A stretch of 64,000 bases of DNA from Pyrobaculum sp. 3827-6 (lineage in GTDB: Archaea; Thermoproteota; Thermoprotei; Thermoproteales; Thermoproteaceae), in contig NZ_JAOTQN010000001.1 of the NCBI RefSeq assembly GCF_025641885.1, positions 1,264,547-1,328,546 of the forward strand, written 5' to 3'. Shown piece after piece: positions 18,045 through 26,279 of this stretch. Each line of letters starts with the position of its first letter. Position 1 is the first letter of the stretch. Below the pieces are notes generated by a model. It saw only the letters and a program-made list of their open reading frames with translations. It had not been told where the DNA came from and did no database searches. The position numbers were made by a program, and so were the translations under genes.

Positions 18045-18903
18045 TCAGGTCCGGGTGCCTTTGACTATCGTCACTGTGGGGGCGGCTGTATGTGACGCGG
18101 TGAGTCTGTAGAGGGCGACTAGTAGGCCGTAGCTCCTCGGCCTCATCCTGAGCCACGCAGTGGCCAGGTTGCTCCTTGTGTTGTAGGTGCGTATCTCCGT
18201 GTGGATCTTGAGGGTCCTCGCCAAGTCGGCGGGGTCGCCGTGTGCCTCTATTGATATCGCCCGCACGCCTCTCAGAGTCGAGCTCCTCAGCACCTCGTAC
18301 TCGGCGCCCTTGTGTCCATCTTCGCTATCGCGTCGCCGCCGGCCTCTTTGAGGATCTCGTCGAGGGTGAAGGCCTTGACCCGTAGCCGGCGGCCGCGTGG
18401 TCTGTCGCCGACGGTGTGGGCCTCGCTCCACGAGAGCTCGAGATAGATGTCGCCTTCCGACCTCCACACGGCGCCTCTCAATATCTTTACGCGGAGCCTC
18501 TTCTGCTTGATGAGCCGGCGGATTGAGCTGAGGTTTTCCGCGCAGAGCTCCGCGGCCAGCGGGTTGGGCTCGACGGCGACTATCGCGGAGCCCGGGGGGA
18601 CTTGAGTGCTGCATATACCGAGAACGAGCAGTGGTGTGCCCCTAGGTCGATTACCGCGCCGGCGTCTCTAATCTCGCCGTCTGTGAAGTAGATGCTGAAT
18701 ATGTTCTCCTCTATCGACCCAAAGCCGTCGCTGAACACGTGGAGAGACAGGGGGCCCACCTCCAGCGTCGTGGTGCGCCCGAATAGGGCGTTCAGCAGGT
18801 TGATGTAGATTCTCTTCGCCCGATCCAGCGGGGGTGTGGGGGGCGGCGGGTGCGCCGGCCTTCCCGCGGATCCTCCTAAGGGATCGTCTGCGGCTACAGC
18901 CAC
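18045..18903 (-). pseudogene. FkbM-family SAM-dependent methyltransferase, frameshifted
   Basis: Three frames combine into one recognisable gene. The first runs from about 18903 to 18600: GSIEENIFSIYFTDGE, then AGAVIDLGAHHCSFSVYAAL, the SAM-binding motif I. The second runs from about 18600 to 18315: SAIVAVEPNPLAAELCAENL, then TLDEILKEAGGDAIAKMD. The third runs from about 18315 to 18045: KGAEYEVLRSSTLRGVRAIS. In intact FkbM proteins KMD is followed by IEGAEYEVL, so the second break is a one-base shift near 18315; the first lies at CCCCCC near 18597. A TATA box (18922-18931) points to GTG 18903 as the old start. It probably once served the neighbouring glycan genes. Confidence 0.75.
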
Positions 18904-19057
18904 ACCGCCGACTCCGGTGGGTTTTATATCCCTTGTATACGCGGCCCTCTGAGGGCAGAATAGCAACGCGGCTTCGGCCGGGTTGCGTAGCTGGCGGCGA
19001 GAGGCGGAGCTCCGAGGCGCCGGGGAGGTGGTGAGGACTCCTAGGGGCGGCCGGCCA

Positions 19058-19068
19058 CCCCCCCCCCC
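19058..19068 (+). repeat. Run of 11 C
   Basis: Eleven C in a row, upstream of the FkbM relic promoter. It lies in no recognisable gene. Confidence 0.9.
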
Positions 19069-19107
19069 GCCGGAGACGCCGGTGTCGACGGGGGTGGTCA
19101 TCGACAT

Positions 19108-19924
19108 CTTCGGGCGTGGAAAGTTGCGGGAGATTAAAAAGACGTTTTTGTAAATTCTTAGAGGCGGCGTTGCTTATAGACTTCGCCGATTACGTGGCGT
19201 GTCTTGTACGTCTCCGCGGGCACGGCCTGTCTGTCTCCGGATCCCCCCGAGGGGGGGCCCCGTCGCCGGGTTTCCGCCTGTAGAGCTCCTCGAACCCGCC
19301 TCTCGACGTAGGTGTTGTGTCGGCTCATCTGTGTCGGCCGGTCTTTCTTTTCGACGGACCCCCGCCGGCGGCGGCCGCGATTTTTTCGTACTTGGCTGGG
19401 GGCGCTCTGGTGGGTTGGCGACGCCTCTGTGCACACCGCCGGCTCTCTGGCCTCGATTCGTCGACGGCCGCGGCGGCTTTTCCTCTGGCGGCTCCGATCG
19501 CCTCCTTGGCGGCGTCGAGGGCAGGCTGGCGGATCTGGCGGGGGTTTGTTGGCTGGTCGCCTCGGCGGCTGAGGTGAGGGGCTTGTTCTTCAGATCGGCG
19601 GTTTTGAGCCCGGCGGTTACCCCCCCTCGGGCGTGTTCGCGTAGGTGGCATCGAAGCCCGGCCCTTGGGAGCTCCGCCGGCTCCCTGAGCCGAGCCGCCT
19701 TTCCGCAACTCTCAGCTCTGTATACCGCATGTACGGGTGCGTGCTTTCCTCTGTCGCTCCTCCACGCCTCTGAGGGCGGCCTCCTGTCTACGAGCTGTCC
19801 GTCGTGTCCGCGAACCCCCCGACCCTCGCCTTCTTGGTCCCCTTCTGGGCTGAGGTCCCCGGCGCCTATCCCCCGTAGGGCCCGGGGCTACTGTCCACGT
19901 CCGGCAGGTGCCTCCCGGCGGGGG
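19108..19924. other. No recognisable gene
   Basis: About 800 bp of GC-rich DNA. A 331-codon open frame crosses it on the plus strand, but its composition is Arg/Pro/Ser-rich and its end is antisense to the coiled-coil gene, so it is not treated as real. The minus strand shows equally unconvincing Arg/Pro frames. Confidence 0.45.
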
Positions 19925-20389
19925 CTAGCGGCTTGCCAGCCTTGTCTTTATCTCGCTGATGTCGCTTCTGAGCTGGACGATCTCTCTATACATCTCAGCC
20001 ATGAGCTTCTGCATGTCAAGCATAGTCTTCTGCATCTCCGCAACCGTCCTCTGAGTCTCGGCAATAGTCCTCTGCATATCAGCAATAGTTTTTTGAAGCT
20101 CACCAATCTGCTGGTAAACCCCATCAATCCTCCTACCGAGAGAATCAGCCACAGCGTCTATTCTTTTATTCGTCTCGTCTATTCTCCTGCCTAGATATTC
20201 CGCGACAGCATCAATCCTCCTGTTAGTCTCGTCAATCCTCTTATTCGTCTCGTCTATTCTCTTGTTTAGATCCCTCACCACGGCGATTGTCAAAACGGCG
20301 AGGTCCTCAGGCTTGAGTTTTTCGCCTTTTTCCAGCTTCTTCATAACAACTTCAAGAGCCTTATCCAAGGCGAGCGAAAGATACTCCAC
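19925..20389 (-). CDS. Heptad-repeat coiled-coil protein (inverted-repeat copy A)
   Basis: 154 residues. A short cap (YLSLALDKALEVVMKKLEKG, then EKLKPEDLAVLTIAVVRDLN) is followed by four RIDETNKRID-type units. The C-terminal coil has undecapeptide-like repeats (QRTIAETQRTVAEMQKTMLD). The GTG start at 20389 begins the same VEYLSLALDKALEVV sequence as copy B at 21666. The final 66 codons or so are identical in DNA to copy B: 19953-20152 is a perfect inverted repeat of 21969-22168. Coiled-coil proteins of this sort are common in Pyrobaculum; no function is known. Confidence 0.75.
   Translation of the reverse strand: MEYLSLALDKALEVVMKKLEKGEKLKPEDLAVLTIAVVRDLNKRIDETNKRIDETNRRIDAVAEYLGRRIDETNKRIDAVADSLGRRIDGVYQQIGELQKTIADMQRTIAETQRTVAEMQKTMLDMQKLMAEMYREIVQLRSDISEIKTRLASR
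19953..20152 (-). repeat. 200-bp perfect inverted repeat, left arm
   Basis: The reverse complement is identical, base for base, to 21969-22168. It lies within the 3' half of coiled-coil gene copy A. Just outside, single mismatches appear (GACGCT against GACGCC; GCGAGATAAA against GCGAAATAAA). Perfect identity within otherwise diverged genes implies recent gene conversion or duplication. Confidence 0.95.
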
Positions 20390-20633
20390 GTAAAGAAATA
20401 CTTGCGTATTTAAATAACTGACGCACCCCGGCGGCGCGCCGGCGCCCACTCCCCGCTCCCCCACACAGACAACCCCCCAGACGAGCCCACCCCCCACAAA
20501 CCCGCGCGCCGGGTCGCTCCCCGGGCCTTAAGTTGCTCAAAGACCCGCCAGCGGCGGCGCGCCCCAGCAACCATCTGCACGGAGCCGGCGCTACACGCCG
20601 ACGACCCGCCTACGGAGGCGGCGACGGCGGGCC

Positions 20634-21488
20634 CTAGCCGCCCCCGCCCGCGGCCCCCGCCTCCTCCGGCTTCACAATCCTTATCCCCATCCTCCCAGCC
20701 GCGGCCTCCACCAGCGCCGGGTTCTTGTCGTGGATAAACGCCGTGATTATGAGGACCCTGTCCACCTTTCTGCCGGACGCGCGCTCGTACAGATCGGCCT
20801 TCCTCCTCACCACCGCCAGATCCCCCCTCTTAACCGCCGCCGTGATCTCCACAGCGAACACCAAGCCGTCCCTCACCACCACGTCCAGCTCCACCTCCGC
20901 CGGGTGGCCGTAGACGTAGCCCTCGGAGTCGAAGTAGACCCACCTCTCCACCGAGAAGCCCGCCTCCCTAAGAAGCTCCCTAACCCCGGCCCTAAACGCC
21001 TCCTCACTCCACACACCCCACCGCGCCCCCAGCGCCTCAATCCTAAGACCAAGCATGCGCTCCACCTCCCCAATCCTCTTCTCCAGCCTCGCAACGTCGC
21101 CCTTCAACACAGCGACGTCGCTCTTCAGTGTGGCGACGTCACCTTTAAGAACCTCCATGTCGCTTTTCACAGCCGCCACGTCGCTCTTCAACACAGCGAC
21201 ATCGCTCTCCAATCTCGCCACGTCGCCCTTCAGTGTAACAACATCGCCCTTAAGAGTTGCCACGTCGCTCTTCAGAACAGTCACGTCGTTTTTAAGAGCG
21301 GCCACGTCGCCCCTCAGCGCCGCTATCCCCCCCTCCAGCCTCGCCACGTCCTCCTTGGTGGCCAGCTTCTCCCACGGCGCAACCTTCGCCAGCGCCTCGT
21401 AGAGGATCTGCGGCCTAGCCGTCAACACCTCCACCAGAATCTCCGGATGCTCCAGCAAAACACGCCTCACCTCCTCAGCAACAGACAC
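20634..21488 (-). CDS. Long coiled-coil protein with PD-(D/E)XK-like C-terminal domain
   Basis: About 284 residues from GTG 21488 (VSVAEEVRRVLLEHPEI). After a helical head, residues about 45-150 are strict heptads of the form LKSDVATLKGDV, a long parallel coil. The C-terminal 130 residues contain RAGVRELLREAGFSVERWVY, then AEVELDVVVRDGLVFAVEIT and KADLYERASGRKVDRVLIIT. This is the layout of PD-(D/E)XK-like domains, although the usual E-x-K reads E-I-T here. It is the only gene between the two inverted-repeat arms. Function unknown; nuclease activity is doubtful given the altered site. Confidence 0.72.
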   Translation of the reverse strand: MSVAEEVRRVLLEHPEILVEVLTARPQILYEALAKVAPWEKLATKEDVARLEGGIAALRGDVAALKNDVTVLKSDVATLKGDVVTLKGDVARLESDVAVLKSDVAAVKSDMEVLKGDVATLKSDVAVLKGDVARLEKRIGEVERMLGLRIEALGARWGVWSEEAFRAGVRELLREAGFSVERWVYFDSEGYVYGHPAEVELDVVVRDGLVFAVEITAAVKRGDLAVVRRKADLYERASGRKVDRVLIITAFIHDKNPALVEAAAGRMGIRIVKPEEAGAAGGGG

Positions 21489-21665
21489 AAAAAACCCCAC
21501 ACACAACTATAAAAACATAACCACCCCACAAGACGACCCCCCACCCACGGCAACACACCACCACACCCAACAAGCACCCGCAGACAGGGGCGCCGGAGGA
21601 ACGGACAACCCCCCAAGCCAGAGCAACCGTGCGTAAGGTACTTAAATACCACCACAACTCCATAC

Positions 21666-22196
21666 GTGGAGTATCTGTCGCTCGCCTTGGACAAGGCTCT
21701 TGAGGTAGTGGTGAAGAAGCTTGAGAGGGGAGAGAAGCTCAAGCCGGAGGACCTCGCCATCTTAACAATCGCAGTGGTGAGAGACCTAAACAAGAGAATA
21801 GACAACCTCGCCGATTCACTAAACAAACGCATAGACGAAACAAACAAGAGAATAGACGCCGTAGCCGAAGCCCTCGGCAAGAGAATAGACGAGACCAACA
21901 AGAGGATTGACGCTGTTGCGGAGCATCTAGGCAAGAGAATAGACGAGACGAACAGGAGAATAGACGCCGTGGCTGATTCTCTCGGTAGGAGGATTGATGG
22001 GGTTTACCAGCAGATTGGTGAGCTTCAAAAAACTATTGCTGATATGCAGAGGACTATTGCCGAGACTCAGAGGACGGTTGCGGAGATGCAGAAGACTATG
22101 CTTGACATGCAGAAGCTCATGGCTGAGATGTATAGAGAGATCGTCCAGCTCAGAAGCGACATCAGCGAAATAAAAACGAGGCTAGCCAACCGCTGA
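21666..22196 (+). CDS. Heptad-repeat coiled-coil protein (inverted-repeat copy B)
   Basis: 176 residues, 22 longer than copy A because it has more RIDETNKRID units (KRIDNLADSLNKRIDETNKR, then AVAEALGKRIDE). Cap and C-terminal coil match copy A. The TATA-like GTACTTAAATAC (21637-21648) lies about 25 bp before GTG 21666, and copy A has a similar TATTTAAATA box. The DNA from 21969 to 22168 is identical to copy A. A small aspartic-protease-like gene follows 61 bp downstream on the same strand. Confidence 0.75.
   Translation: MEYLSLALDKALEVVVKKLERGEKLKPEDLAILTIAVVRDLNKRIDNLADSLNKRIDETNKRIDAVAEALGKRIDETNKRIDAVAEHLGKRIDETNRRIDAVADSLGRRIDGVYQQIGELQKTIADMQRTIAETQRTVAEMQKTMLDMQKLMAEMYREIVQLRSDISEIKTRLANR
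21969..22168 (+). repeat. 200-bp perfect inverted repeat, right arm
   Basis: Mate of 19953-20152; the two arms enclose 1816 bp containing the 284-residue gene and the 5' halves and promoters of both coiled-coil genes. Confidence 0.95.
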
Positions 22197-22257
22197 GCCG
22201 CGGACGCGGCAACGCCAGGGAGCGTAAGGTATATATTCATTATGGACAGGCATGTTT

Positions 22258-22602
22258 ATGGGCATTGCATTTGCGGAGGCTGTGATAAACGGCGTGAGGT
22301 TCAAGGCCCTTGTTGACACCGGCTTCAATGGCGATGTATTGGTAAGGCGTGAGGTCGCCCAGAGGCTTGGGCTACACATAATTGGGAAAACCAAGAGGAG
22401 GACTGTGGACAACAGAGTCGTCGAGCTGGACGTCTCCTATGCAAAGCTCGGGCTCTACGGCGAGGAGGGCTATGTCATAGTTGAGGTAATAGAGGACTCG
22501 CCGGTAGACGTCCTCATCGGGGTGAGGGCCCTCGAAGCCCTGGGGTTCGTGGTGGATCCAGCCACCGGCACCCTTAAGAAAATAGGCCTAATAGCGGTAT
22601 AA
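22258..22602 (+). CDS. Clan AA (retroviral-type) aspartic protease-like protein
   Basis: A 114-residue single-domain protein. ALVDTGFNGDVLV carries the catalytic D-T-G triad of pepsin/retropepsin folds, and VDVLIGVRALEALGFVVD is the second hallmark (hydrophobic, hydrophobic, Gly, before the C-terminal strand). It would act as a dimer. A TATA box (GGTATATATTC, 22228-22237) is 25 bp before ATG 22258; ATG 22252 is an alternative. Substrate unknown. Its 3' end overlaps the convergent TOPRIM gene by 15 bp. Confidence 0.75.
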   Translation: MGIAFAEAVINGVRFKALVDTGFNGDVLVRREVAQRLGLHIIGKTKRRTVDNRVVELDVSYAKLGLYGEEGYVIVEVIEDSPVDVLIGVRALEALGFVVDPATGTLKKIGLIAV

Positions 22603-23385
22603 ACCCGACGCCTGCCAGACGGCGCAAAACCGCTGACTGTCCGTAGGGCCACGGCTCTGGCAGGTGCGGTGGATCCGTCGACGTAGAGTAGTCAAAAGAC
22701 TCGGCCGAGTCAAAACCAGCTTAACTAACTCATCAAACGACCGCCTGCCGCGGATTTGTAGCTGGGAATCTGGGGGTGGTGGCGGTTGCTGGCTACGTTG
22801 TGTGGGTTTCATATGGCTGGTTATTAACTCAATGAGTTGGGCGAGGGTTGGGTCGAGTTGCCTTGCTTTGTTGCCCAGCTCCAGGCCTACTACGTGGTAG
22901 AAGTCGTGGATCGTGGTCCAGTAGTCGCCGACGGGTGTGTTGAATGCGGAGTGGCGGTGTTTCCAGGTGAGGTACATGGCAGGGTATGCCTTCTTTTTGC
23001 CGTCTTGGTTGTGCCTCTCTTGCTCCAACATGGCGGCGGCCTCGGGGATGTCTTTGAGGAGTAGCGGCGCCGCTTTGAATATTAGGTGGTCGAGGCTTCT
23101 GTGGTTTAGGTAGTGCATCTGGACGGCGCCGCCGCAGTCGACGTCTCTCGCGTCGCCGTCGGGGAGGGTGTGTATTTCAAGCCCGGCGCCGTAGTCCTGC
23201 AACATCGCCGCTGCTCTGTTGCATATCTGGTCTTTGCCGCCGCCGTCGCATATGCAGACCGCCTCTTGTATGCAGCAGCACTCGTACTTGTACCTCCTAT
23301 CTCTGTGGCTTCTTGTGGAGCGTATGCCTAATACGCCGAGTAGGAACATCAAGTCGCTTTTCCCCTCGACGAAGATAATGATCAT
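22588..23385 (-). CDS. TOPRIM-domain protein (DUF3226/DUF4435-like), partner of the ATPase upstream
   Basis: 265 residues. The TOPRIM signature is visible: FVEGKSD (Glu7), CDGGGKD (Gly48-50), and LPDGDARD (Asp76 and Asp78, the D-x-D). Such domains bind Mg and cut or modify nucleic acid in OLD, Gabija and PARIS-type defence systems. Residues about 205-265 are an odd tail with PPPPPDSQ and a basic stretch, perhaps read-through into formerly non-coding DNA. ATG 23385 overlaps the ATPase stop by one base (TAATG), so the two proteins are translated together. Assignment as nuclease is inference from the motif set and the partner. Confidence 0.75.
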   Translation of the reverse strand: MIIIFVEGKSDLMFLLGVLGIRSTRSHRDRRYKYECCCIQEAVCICDGGGKDQICNRAAAMLQDYGAGLEIHTLPDGDARDVDCGGAVQMHYLNHRSLDHLIFKAAPLLLKDIPEAAAMLEQERHNQDGKKKAYPAMYLTWKHRHSAFNTPVGDYWTTIHDFYHVVGLELGNKARQLDPTLAQLIELITSHMKPTQRSQQPPPPPDSQLQIRGRRSFDELVKLVLTRPSLLTTLRRRIHRTCQSRGPTDSQRFCAVWQASGLYRY

Positions 23386-24398
23386 TATGGGCAGTTGCCT
23401 CTTAGGTCTTCGTCTAGTTTTGTAAGGGCTTTGTAGGCGGTTTCTCCGTCGTAGAGGCGTAGGGTGCCCCTGGCGCCTGTCTCTATTAGGAGGATTTGGC
23501 TGAGATCCGCCTTTTCGAGGAGGGCTTGTAGCATTTCTCTACTCTGCGTAGATATGATCCACTGGACGTCTTGTGTGTTAGCTATGAGCTCAGCCGCTTT
23601 TTCCATGAGCCAGGGGTGGAGGTGGAGCTCGACGTTGTCGTAGATGACTATGTCTCTGGTGGCGGCTAGCACCATTAGCACCAAGGCGGCGTATCCACTG
23701 CCTAGGTAGTGGATTGGTATGTCTCTGTTTTTGGCTATGACTACTATGTTTTGTCTGTCAAATTCGTCAGTTTTGAGGCCTACGAATTTTATCTCTAGCT
23801 CTTTTAAAAACTTGGTGAACAGCTCGGCGGCTCTGTAGTAGTTTATTAATTTCGTCAGCGAAATTATGAAGGGCTGGGCTAGGGGGTTCGGCGTAGACAG
23901 CGCGACGAAGTTGTAGCTGGGGATGCTGATTTTACCCGCCCTGGTGACGTCAAGCCGGGGCTGTCCTGGGAGGTATTCAACTTTTAGATACGCCGTCTCA
24001 CGGCCGTTTTGGGCTTGTAGTCCTCTTGTGTATGGGCTACGGGGGGCTAGGATGGGCATCTGCTGTGCGATTTGGGCCAGCTCTTCGGGGGTCAGCCCGC
24101 CTTTGAAGTCTACGCCGTCTATCGATATTTCAAAGCCGTCGTTTAACAGCTTGTAGAGCCATAGGTCGTCCATTCTGAGGCTTGAGGCGATGGTGGAGAG
24201 AGACGGCACTTCTTCGGGGTTTGCGAGGAGTAGGAGCGAGGCCGTGGCAGCCTCTAGTATCGAGGTCTTGTAGGCGCCGTTGCACCCCGTGACTACGTTG
24301 ACTCTCCTCAGCTCGATTTCGCCTCCGGGGCGTCCGGCGACTGTGAACTCCGCCGCCCTTATCCTTTTTATGGCAATCTTCTTAATGGGGGTCGGCAT
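23385..24398 (-). CDS. OLD/PARIS AriA-like ABC-type ATPase (AAA_15/AAA_21)
   Basis: 337 residues. Walker A is GCNGAYKTS near residue 39, the ABC-signature-like LGSGYAAL is near 233, and Walker B is DIVIYDNVELHLHP near 250. Here the usual Asp-Glu at the end of Walker B reads Asp-Asn, with Glu two positions later. The H-loop region is QWIISTQSREML. It lacks a C-terminal TOPRIM; that domain is supplied by the next gene, as in PARIS (AriA plus AriB) and unlike single-chain OLD proteins. It lies 4 bp after the PaREP1/HEPN gene. The expected role is a sensor ATPase controlling the TOPRIM effector. Confidence 0.78.
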   Translation of the reverse strand: MPTPIKKIAIKRIRAAEFTVAGRPGGEIELRRVNVVTGCNGAYKTSILEAATASLLLLANPEEVPSLSTIASSLRMDDLWLYKLLNDGFEISIDGVDFKGGLTPEELAQIAQQMPILAPRSPYTRGLQAQNGRETAYLKVEYLPGQPRLDVTRAGKISIPSYNFVALSTPNPLAQPFIISLTKLINYYRAAELFTKFLKELEIKFVGLKTDEFDRQNIVVIAKNRDIPIHYLGSGYAALVLMVLAATRDIVIYDNVELHLHPWLMEKAAELIANTQDVQWIISTQSREMLQALLEKADLSQILLIETGARGTLRLYDGETAYKALTKLDEDLRGNCP

Positions 24399-24402
24399 AT
24401 GT

Positions 24403-24909
24403 CTAGTAGCCGCCGACTATTTTTAGGGCTTCCTGGACTATTTTCTCCACATCTGGTAGTCTTTCACCTACGCCCTCGGCGTCTAGCTTGGCCTCGTGGA
24501 AGCCCCACACGTGGAGTACCCACGCCGCGTCCCAGGACTGCCTAAACCACCTGCCCACTTTTTTCGATATCTCGGCGACGGCCTTCTCTAGGTCCGTGAC
24601 TGTCCACCTCCCCCTCTCCTCAACCCTAGACAGTACGTCTTTTAGGTTGTAGTGTTGTGTTAAGGCCTTGACCGCCTCCTCGGCGGCTTTGTAGAGCTTC
24701 TCGCTGGCTTGAGCTGGATCTCTGTGTGCCAGCTCTCTGCCCTCCTCTAGGTACTTCACAGCTAGGTCAAGCCTGGCTTTTGCGCAGGCTTGGGGGTCTA
24801 GGTTGAGGGCTTTTGCCAACGCCGCCACCTCCAGCTCGCCTATGTCGAGGCCCCTCTTCGCGGCCTCCTCGTATAGGGATCTCGGGATCTCAACGGCTAC
24901 TGTGCCCAC
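24403..24909 (-). CDS. PaREP1/PaREP8-family HEPN-like protein
   Basis: 168 residues. The N-terminus (VAVEIPRSLYEEAAKRGLDI) resembles a small DNA-binding or ribbon-like segment. The core has ASEKLYKAAEEAVKALTQHY and WVLHVWGFHEAKLD, diagnostic of the PaREP1/PaREP8 group, which folds like HEPN. No clear R-x4-6-H motif is visible. It sits third from the end of a four-gene operon, 16 bp after the AAA ATPase and 4 bp before the AriA-like ATPase, which argues that it works with them, perhaps as regulator or effector. Confidence 0.78.
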   Translation of the reverse strand: MGTVAVEIPRSLYEEAAKRGLDIGELEVAALAKALNLDPQACAKARLDLAVKYLEEGRELAHRDPAQASEKLYKAAEEAVKALTQHYNLKDVLSRVEERGRWTVTDLEKAVAEISKKVGRWFRQSWDAAWVLHVWGFHEAKLDAEGVGERLPDVEKIVQEALKIVGGY

Positions 24910-24925
24910 GCCAACAACTACGCAG

Positions 24926-25927
24926 TTAGTTATATGTCTTTAACGCCCGCTTGACGGCTTCTCTGTGGAGGGGTGTCTGCCACGCCACGTATCTCCCGAT
25001 GCCGAGCTCTGGATCTCTCTCGGGCGGCGGCTGATCTATCCAGCTCTCGGGGCTTCTCTCTGGGAGGTGGTATATGATGAGGTTTTTCTCGACTAGTTCG
25101 TCAACTAACTCCCTGGACGCGCTGCGCCAGAGGTGGTCGGGATCCTCGACGGCTTCTCTAAGGTGGTTTTCCCACCTCTTGAGGAAGTGGTGTGTGAGTC
25201 CCTTTTCTCTGATTATGCTGTTTGTGACCCGGCTGTGGTCCCAGCGCGCCTCGTAGAGTTTTGCCAGGGCTCTGGGGTTTCCGCCTGTCAGCCGCCACGC
25301 CTCTTCGGGGCTGGGCTTCTCGCCGGGCAACCGGCTGTACAGCTCTTCAAACCCGTCTCTCGGCATGTTCCACATGGGGTCTGTGGTAGACCATAGATGT
25401 CTCCCTATCTCGCGGAGGCTTACCCCCTCGCTTGTTGCTACTACGGCTATTATCTTGTCGTAGCTGGCGGGTGGGTGCTCTAATATGCCGAGGAGGCCTT
25501 TTACGTAGAGCGCCGCCTTGTCTAAGCCGATGGCTTGGAAGGCGTCGTCGATTATTAAGGCGAGTCTCCCCCTTCTCCTCCTAATCAACTCCTTGGCCAC
25601 GTCTACCGCCACCCACGCCGCCCTGGCCCACGCCTCGCTTGAAGACTCCCGGAGGCTTTCCAGAAGCCTCTTTCTCAACTCCCCAACCCCCACCTCGGCC
25701 GACACCTCCTGCTCCACCGGGTTTATGTACACAACATCGAAGCCCAGCTCTCTCAGCAACTGAGCCGACTGCCTCAGCCAAGCAGTCTTGCCGCAACCCT
25801 CAGGGCCGTAGACCACGTGGGGGAGGGCGGTACCCCTCTCTGCCCACTCCTCTACCTTCCGGAGTGCCTTCTCTCTATCTACAAACTCGACTTCAAGGTT
25901 GGCGAAGCCGAGTTTGATTTTTTTCAT
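24926..25927 (-). CDS. Archaeal AAA+ ATPase (ATPase_2/STAND-like)
   Basis: 333 residues. Walker A is GPEGCGKT at about residue 43, Walker B is LALIIDDA at about 124, and sensor-1-like IIAVVATSEG is at about 161. RLTGGNPRALAKLY is the GxP-type motif common in archaeal ATPase_2 and STAND proteins. The C-terminal 100 residues form a winged-helix-like region (ASRELVDELVEKNLIIY). It is the first gene of the operon that continues with PaREP1, the AriA-like ATPase and the TOPRIM protein. Families like this are frequent beside mobile and defence genes in crenarchaea. Confidence 0.8.
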   Translation of the reverse strand: MKKIKLGFANLEVEFVDREKALRKVEEWAERGTALPHVVYGPEGCGKTAWLRQSAQLLRELGFDVVYINPVEQEVSAEVGVGELRKRLLESLRESSSEAWARAAWVAVDVAKELIRRRRGRLALIIDDAFQAIGLDKAALYVKGLLGILEHPPASYDKIIAVVATSEGVSLREIGRHLWSTTDPMWNMPRDGFEELYSRLPGEKPSPEEAWRLTGGNPRALAKLYEARWDHSRVTNSIIREKGLTHHFLKRWENHLREAVEDPDHLWRSASRELVDELVEKNLIIYHLPERSPESWIDQPPPERDPELGIGRYVAWQTPLHREAVKRALKTYN

Positions 25928-26279
25928 GTCTCTGGAAGATCTCGTGGGCTTAGTTGCGGGGCTCCGGCGCCGGTTGCTACCTCCAGCGCCTTTCTGGGGG
26001 TGGGGTGGGGGCGCTCCACGTCTAGAGGGGTGGAGGTGTTTTAAGTATCTTACGCGCGTTGTAAACCCCCAGTGGGGGTTTTCGGCTTGTTAGACGGCCA
26101 CTGGCCTGGGCGTTCTGCGGCGGGGGCTTGCCGCGGTTTCTGGGGGTTCCGGTGCCGCCTCCGTCTGCGGCGCTGGCGGCGGATCTCTGCGGCTGGTTTG
26201 CTGTCACGTGCGGTTTGGAGCTTGGGCGCGCCGCCTGCAACGCGGCGCTGACGTGGCCAGAGCCGTCTGGGGCCTGCGG
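25928..26279. other. No recognisable gene
   Basis: About 350 bp of GC-rich DNA between the ATPase operon and a PaREP1 gene. No promoter for the operon start at 25927 is obvious. Frames are Arg/Pro-rich and unconvincing. Confidence 0.4.

Noticed and set aside
18600-19107. One long gene of 175 codons from 19107
   Set aside because: Its first 65 codons are low-complexity and contain the C11 run; the methyltransferase part begins near 18850, and a TATA box points to 18903.
19199-20194. A 331-codon open frame on the plus strand
   Set aside because: Its end is antisense to the coiled-coil gene and the rest is Arg/Pro/Ser-rich without motif or promoter.
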